Below, piece after piece: positions 6,839 through 9,568 of a stretch of DNA of 9,568 nucleotides. How positions within the stretch are numbered: position 1 is the first letter of the stretch; every line of letters starts with the position of its first letter. The stretch is from DATKQI01 sp035532755 (GTDB lineage: Bacteria; Pseudomonadota; Alphaproteobacteria; Acetobacterales; Acetobacteraceae). The stretch covers positions 1 through 9,568 of the forward strand of contig DATKQI010000184.1 in the NCBI GenBank assembly GCA_035532755.1, given 5' to 3'. A program made the position numbers and the translations under genes. The notes under the pieces were generated by a model that saw nothing but the letters and a program-made list of their open reading frames with translations, had not been told where the DNA came from and searched no databases.

Positions 6839-6973
6839 GGGTGCTTCCTCGTGTGCGATTCCGCGGAGCAGGGTTTCACAGCGGCGGCGCAGCGTCGAGG
6901 GCGGGATGGTTGCGGCGGGCGCGGATCAGGGGCTTGGGGACGGCGGCGCCTGGTCAGGCAGCGGTCTGTCCGC

Positions 6974-7594
6974 CTACCACAGCGAACGGTCGGGCGCGCT
7001 GGAGGCGATCACGGGGCCGGCGGCGGATGCGGCGGCAAATTCCTGCCCGGCGCCGGCCTTGCCGGATTGCAGCCCGGGCTCGGACGAGAAGCGATTCGCC
7101 ACTTCGATCGCGCCGGGCTTGGCCGGGTAGATGAAACCGAACAGCGGATAGACGGAACCGTAGGCGTGCGGCCGGCCGAGGCCGACGCGGACCTCCGACC
7201 AGTTGTTGCGGGGCGAGACGTCCTTCACCGTGATGTTGTAGGCGACGCCACCCGGCACCCCGCCGGGACCGAACCAGTTGGCCTGGTTGATGATGACATG
7301 CCGCGCATCGACGATGCGCTCCACCACGGCCACGTGGCCCAGCGGCATGCGCCCGATGGACTTGAAGGCCATCACCGATCCGGGAACCGGCAGGCTGCCC
7401 CGCGCGTAGTGCCCGGCGGCGCGGCCCCACCACTGGTAGGCATCGCCCATGATGTGCACGCCGGAGGCCTGATAGGCGTAGGCGACACATTGGATGTAGG
7501 GGCGCGCACTCGCAGGTGCGGAAAGCAGGGGAGAGGCAAGAACCAGGGCCGATCCGAACGCAATAGCCGCCATCCCGGCCCGAACTGCCTGCAT
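6974..7594 (-). CDS. Exported CHAP-domain protein (putative peptidoglycan amidase/endopeptidase)
   Basis: A 206-residue protein with a Sec signal peptide: a short basic start, a hydrophobic core at about residues 8-25 and an Ala-x-Ala-like cleavage region near 27-30 (APASA). The CHAP core follows: catalytic C36 in IQCVAYAYQASG, a tryptophan-rich stretch with GDAYQWWGRAAGHY (50-63), PGSVMAF (71-77), H87 in GHVAVVERI, and N103 or N106 in IINQANW as third polar residue. The domain ends near residue 157; the rest is an Ala/Ser/Gly-rich tail. CHAP enzymes cut amide bonds in peptidoglycan, and alphaproteobacteria carry several such small periplasmic ones. GAGGGGG about 8 nt upstream supports the start. 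The gene stands alone, with its own candidate promoter, and no link to the catabolic genes is evident. Confidence 0.88.
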   Translation of the reverse strand: MQAVRAGMAAIAFGSALVLASPLLSAPASARPYIQCVAYAYQASGVHIMGDAYQWWGRAAGHYARGSLPVPGSVMAFKSIGRMPLGHVAVVERIVDARHVIINQANWFGPGGVPGGVAYNITVKDVSPRNNWSEVRVGLGRPHAYGSVYPLFGFIYPAKPGAIEVANRFSSEPGLQSGKAGAGQEFAAASAAGPVIASSAPDRSLW

Positions 7595-7633
7595 CTACCC
7601 GTCCCCCCTCGATACGCTTCGACAAGCAAGCGG

Positions 7634-7660
7634 GGTATAGGAGCAATGCGTTGATGACAA
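7634..7660 (-). promoter_or_regulatory. Weak candidate promoter of the CHAP gene
   Basis: On the minus strand, TTGTCA (7660-7655) and TATACC (7639-7634) lie 15 bp apart, about 40 nt upstream of the CHAP start codon. The hexamers are good but the spacer is shorter than the usual 16-18 bp, so this is tentative. Confidence 0.3.
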
Positions 7661-7788
7661 CCCGTGCCCGGCCGGAATATGCGGGCGCGGGATATTTTGT
7701 CAGACAACGGGTGTGGACAAGCGGCTGAACGCGGACTGGAATCCTAAATTGCCGCCGTTCGGGAGAAAATCATTCCGCAATCAGACGG

Positions 7789-7820
7789 CGGAACGGCCGG
7801 GAGAGAACCCGGCCGTTCCG
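7789..7820. terminator. 13-bp perfect stem-loop, possible terminator of the RidA-family gene
   Basis: CGGAACGGCCGGG (7789-7801) pairs perfectly with CCCGGCCGTTCCG (7808-7820) around an AGAGAA loop. It lies 100 bp beyond the RidA-family stop and upstream of the CHAP gene, consistent with terminating minus-strand transcription. There is no immediate T run on either strand; on the minus strand an ATTTTC stretch comes only about 18 nt after the stem. A shorter 7-bp pairing (7752-7758 with 7785-7791) is mutually exclusive with it. Confidence 0.5.
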
Positions 7821-7919
7821 GGACGCACGGCGATTCGCCAGTCGAGCACCGTCGGCCCAAATGGAACAGCGCAGTGACTCCAAGCTCCTGAAAATGCTCG
7901 TAAAAAGCCGGATGGCCGC

Positions 7920-8270
7920 CTATTTGCAGACGGTGACCATGATCTCCACCAGATGGCGAGGATCAGCCATGTTGGCCTGAACGCAGGCGCGTGCAGGTGC
8001 GCCGCCCTCGGGCAGCCAGGCAGACCACAAGGTGTTCATCGCGTCGCGGTCGCGGATGTCCTTCAGCCAGATCTGGGCCTGGAGCAGGCGCGTCTTGTCG
8101 GTGCCATGGGTCTCCAGGATATCGTCGATCTGGGCCAGCACTTCAGCGGTCTGCCCCTTGATGTCCTTGCCCAGGTCCTGTGCCGTCACGCCCTGGAGAT
8201 AGACGAAGCCGTGGAATTCCACGGCCTTCGCGAGAACCGCGTTGGGCTCGGTGCGGATGATCTTGCTCAT
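7920..8270 (-). CDS. RidA/YjgF/UK114 family protein
   Basis: A 116-residue protein covering the whole RidA fold, which assembles as a trimer with active sites between subunits. The frame stays open upstream, but the start is placed at MSKIIRTEP because family members begin just before this strand and an AGGAA lies upstream of this ATG. Family landmarks are FVYLQGVTA (22-30), GQTAEVLAQIDDIL (39-52), and APARACVQA with R94, the counterpart of the carboxylate-binding Arg of E. coli RidA, followed by E109 in HLVEIMVTV. RidA hydrolyses reactive enamine/imine intermediates from PLP-dependent dehydratases; this sequence looks closer to the related Rid branch with the RACV motif, whose roles are less clear. 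It is probably monocistronic: 172 bp separate it from the lipoprotein gene upstream, and a hairpin lies downstream. Confidence 0.88.
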   Translation of the reverse strand: MSKIIRTEPNAVLAKAVEFHGFVYLQGVTAQDLGKDIKGQTAEVLAQIDDILETHGTDKTRLLQAQIWLKDIRDRDAMNTLWSAWLPEGGAPARACVQANMADPRHLVEIMVTVCK

Positions 8271-8442
8271 GATGGTGTTCCGTTCCTGCAGGCCGTGTTC
8301 CGGTGCCCTGCCGCCGATGCAGGCCACCAACCAGTTGATCCAGTGTCGTTTTTCACTTCCGGTATCCGCGTGGCGGACATCGGAGGGCGGACACTAGGAA
8401 ACCTGCCCCGCCCCCGCAAGCCGGAGCATCAGCGGAGATGCG

Positions 8443-8787
8443 TCACGGATGGGCGGGAAACGGCTGCAAGCTGCCCCGGTTGGCCGGATGAACGTTCCGA
8501 TGGTTGGCGCAATCGGAAATCATCCGGCTGCGCTGGTACTGCAAGGGCAGGCGGCTGTCGGTCACGCCGCTCAGCCCGCCGCCGGCGAAAGGTGTTCCCG
8601 TGTTGTCCGGCTGGTAGAACTCGTTGCGGTTCTGTTGCAGCAGCACGTTGTCCACATGGTGGCGGCAGGCGGCCAGATCGGCCTCGGACTGCGGCGATGG
8701 TGGAGCGGACTGCGCGCAGCCGGCCAGCAGCAGGGCGGCCGCGGCGAGCAGCGGCGAGGAGCGGCGGAGGAAACGGGGGCAGGGCAT
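8443..8787 (-). CDS. Small putative lipoprotein
   Basis: A 114-residue protein starting with a lipoprotein signal peptide: basic FLRR, a hydrophobic Leu/Ala core, and a lipobox LLAGC whose Cys is residue 24. The mature part, about 90 residues, has SEADLAACRHHVDNVLLQQNRNEFY, then a Gly-rich turn and a second Cys in RMISDCANHR. I do not recognise a family; the two mature Cys residues could form a disulphide. It should be anchored in the outer or inner membrane on the periplasmic side. A second ATG 6 nt upstream (8793) lies only 2 nt from the ribosome binding site, so 8787, 8 nt away, is preferred. It follows the unknown protein gene by a few bases and is almost certainly co-transcribed with it. 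Confidence 0.75.
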   Translation of the reverse strand: MPCPRFLRRSSPLLAAAALLLAGCAQSAPPSPQSEADLAACRHHVDNVLLQQNRNEFYQPDNTGTPFAGGGLSGVTDSRLPLQYQRSRMISDCANHRNVHPANRGSLQPFPAHP

Positions 8788-8795
8788 CGTCATGG

Positions 8796-8801
8796 CTCCT
8801 C
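8796..8801 (-). promoter_or_regulatory. Ribosome binding site overlapping the upstream stop codon
   Basis: On the minus strand TGAGGAG combines the TGA stop of the upstream gene (8802-8800) with a GAGGAG ribosome binding site. Its distance, 8 nt from the ATG at 8787 against 2 nt from the one at 8793, favours the later start and implies translational coupling of the two genes. Confidence 0.6.
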
Positions 8802-9318
8802 AGGAATGGGCTGCGGACGGAACGGGGGCAGGCAGGACGAGGAGCCGGGCGCGCAGGCTCCGTTCGTCGAAACGCGCCTCCTCGGTCAGGCGGGCGGAGG
8901 CGGCTTCGCGCAGCAATGCCGGATGCAGCGTCGCCCCATCGGGTTCCAGGGCGAAGAACCCGCTGGTCCAGGGCGCCCGCGCCAGCAGATCGATGAGCGC
9001 GAGCAGGCGCAGGCACAGCGACATGCCATACAGCGAACCGAGCCCCACCATGGCATCCACGGCACCCGCCCAGCACTGCGCATCGCGGTCGGAAAGGGCG
9101 AGGTCGGTGAACGAACCGTCGGTGCGGCGGAAGCGGAAGGCACGGACGATGCTCCATCGCGCCGCCCCGGCCGCGCCCCGCGCTGCCTCCCACGCCGCTT
9201 CCAGATCGCGCCGCTGCACCGCCGGCAAGGCGCCGGGTGCGCGATCGACCAGATAGGTCATCACGCCATCCCCGGCTGCCGCCACCTTTACCGCGTGTGT
9301 TGGCCTGTCCTCGTTCAT
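8800..9318 (-). CDS. Hypothetical protein downstream of lexA
   Basis: From ATG 9318 this is a 172-residue protein that I cannot assign to a family. It begins MNEDRPTHAVKVAAAGDGVMTYLVDR, has a central DLEAAWEAARGAAGAARW helix and FRFRRTDGSFTDLALS strands, then a hydrophobic but not clearly membrane-spanning stretch (GLGSLYGMSLCLRLLALIDLLA) and an Arg/Leu-rich end. No signal peptide is seen, so it is probably cytosolic. The frame remains open to a GTG at 9381, giving 193 residues; neither start has a good ribosome binding site, and the ATG is preferred because the extra residues look like an untranslated leader. It lies 89 bp (or 26 bp from the GTG) after lexA on the same strand with no strong terminator between, so it may be co-transcribed with lexA. 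Codon use is GC-rich like the neighbours. Confidence 0.7.
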   Translation of the reverse strand: MNEDRPTHAVKVAAAGDGVMTYLVDRAPGALPAVQRRDLEAAWEAARGAAGAARWSIVRAFRFRRTDGSFTDLALSDRDAQCWAGAVDAMVGLGSLYGMSLCLRLLALIDLLARAPWTSGFFALEPDGATLHPALLREAASARLTEEARFDERSLRARLLVLPAPVPSAAHS

Positions 9319-9407
9319 CGGCAGAATGTGGGGCAGCCGCCGCGGCAACGCCAGCCTGCCGATGCGCAGGAGAGACGACACCGTCGCAGGGCTTGCGCGC
9401 AGCCGGT

Positions 9408-9568
9408 TCAGTAGCGGCGCAGCAGCGCGATCAGCCGGCCCTGCACCTTCACCCGCTCGGCGGGGAAGATGCGGGTTTCGTGGCGGGCGTTGGCCGGTTC
9501 AAGCGCGATCGACTGGCCGCGGCGGCGCAGGCGCTTCAGCGTCACCTCCGCCTCATCCACCAGGGCGA
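9408..9568 (-). CDS. lexA: LexA repressor, C-terminal part (cut by right edge)
   Basis: The last 52 codons of LexA, reading ALVDEAEVTLKRLRRRGQS, then ALEPANARHETRIFPAERVKVQGRLIALLRRY to the TGA at 9408. This is the end of the S24 peptidase domain; the Lys in VTLKRL is the catalytic general base of RecA-stimulated self-cleavage, and IALEPAN and VQGRL are LexA hallmarks. The Ser nucleophile and the DNA-binding domain lie outside the window. LexA represses the SOS DNA-damage genes and normally its own. The sequence is of the alphaproteobacterial type. Confidence 0.93.
   Translation of the reverse strand, partial: ALVDEAEVTLKRLRRRGQSIALEPANARHETRIFPAERVKVQGRLIALLRRY

Larger units (their letters stand above)
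7595..7919. other. Intergenic region between RidA-family and CHAP genes
   Basis: These 325 bp contain no credible gene: all frames are short, and the sequence is locally more AT-rich than the neighbouring genes. It holds the CHAP gene's candidate promoter (7634-7660), an 11-bp perfect palindrome (TTGTC-A-GACAA, 7697-7707) and a 13-bp stem-loop (7789-7820). The rest shows nothing that I can interpret. Confidence 0.6.

Noticed and set aside
8277..8300. Several GTTC words near the RidA-family start, considered as an alphaproteobacterial SOS box (GTTC-N7-GTTC)
   Set aside because: The spacings are 1 and 11 nt, not 7, so they do not form a LexA site. The lexA promoter itself is outside the window.
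8372..8393. GGCGGACA repeated at a 14-bp interval upstream of the RidA-family gene
   Set aside because: Only 8 bp, not in helical phase, and GC-rich; no promoter elements could be aligned with it.
9374..9389. Small hairpin (GACG/CGTC) just after lexA, considered as a terminator
   Set aside because: Only 4 bp of stem and no T run; too weak to support termination between lexA and the next gene.

Overview
The window is strongly GC-rich, with codon third positions dominated by G and C. The LexA C-terminus cut by the right edge is of the alphaproteobacterial type. Together these suggest an alphaproteobacterium, possibly an Acetobacteraceae/Rhodospirillales member (an inference that cannot be settled from this window). 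No tRNA, rRNA, CRISPR array, insertion sequence or phage gene was seen, and long open frames opposite the genes are shadows caused by the high GC.

Left and centre (about 1-6840) form what looks like a catabolic island. A minus-strand operon reads iron-dependent alcohol dehydrogenase (3483-2329), then a mandelate racemase/muconate lactonizing enzyme-type dehydratase or epimerase (2332-1214, overlapping by 4 bp), then a LysR-type regulator (1187-234). Divergent from it, on the plus strand, are an MFS transporter (3625-4920) and a Rieske non-heme iron oxygenase of the glycine betaine/stachydrine/carnitine demethylase type (4883-6091), overlapping by 38 bp. A RraA-like aldolase/decarboxylase (6838-6128) converges on the Rieske gene, with a perfect 8-bp hairpin between their ends. 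The 141-bp divergent intergenic region carries a plausible sigma-70 promoter for the dehydrogenase operon and, just upstream of its -35, two exact 10-bp direct repeats 21 bp apart. The logical reading is import of a small organic (perhaps N- or O-methylated or hydroxy) acid, oxygenative demethylation or hydroxylation, dehydration or epimerisation, alcohol/aldehyde redox, and C-C cleavage, all under a local LysR regulator. The substrate cannot be read from the sequence, and no reductase partner for the Rieske protein lies in the window.

Right part (about 6970-9568) is more housekeeping in character: an exported CHAP-domain cysteine amidase/peptidase (7594-6974), a 325-bp intergenic stretch with a 13-bp perfect hairpin, a stand-alone RidA-family protein (8270-7920), and a minus-strand group of lexA (partial), an unrecognised protein of about 172-193 aa, and a small lipoprotein. 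A 43-codon tail of an unidentified plus-strand gene sits at the extreme left edge.
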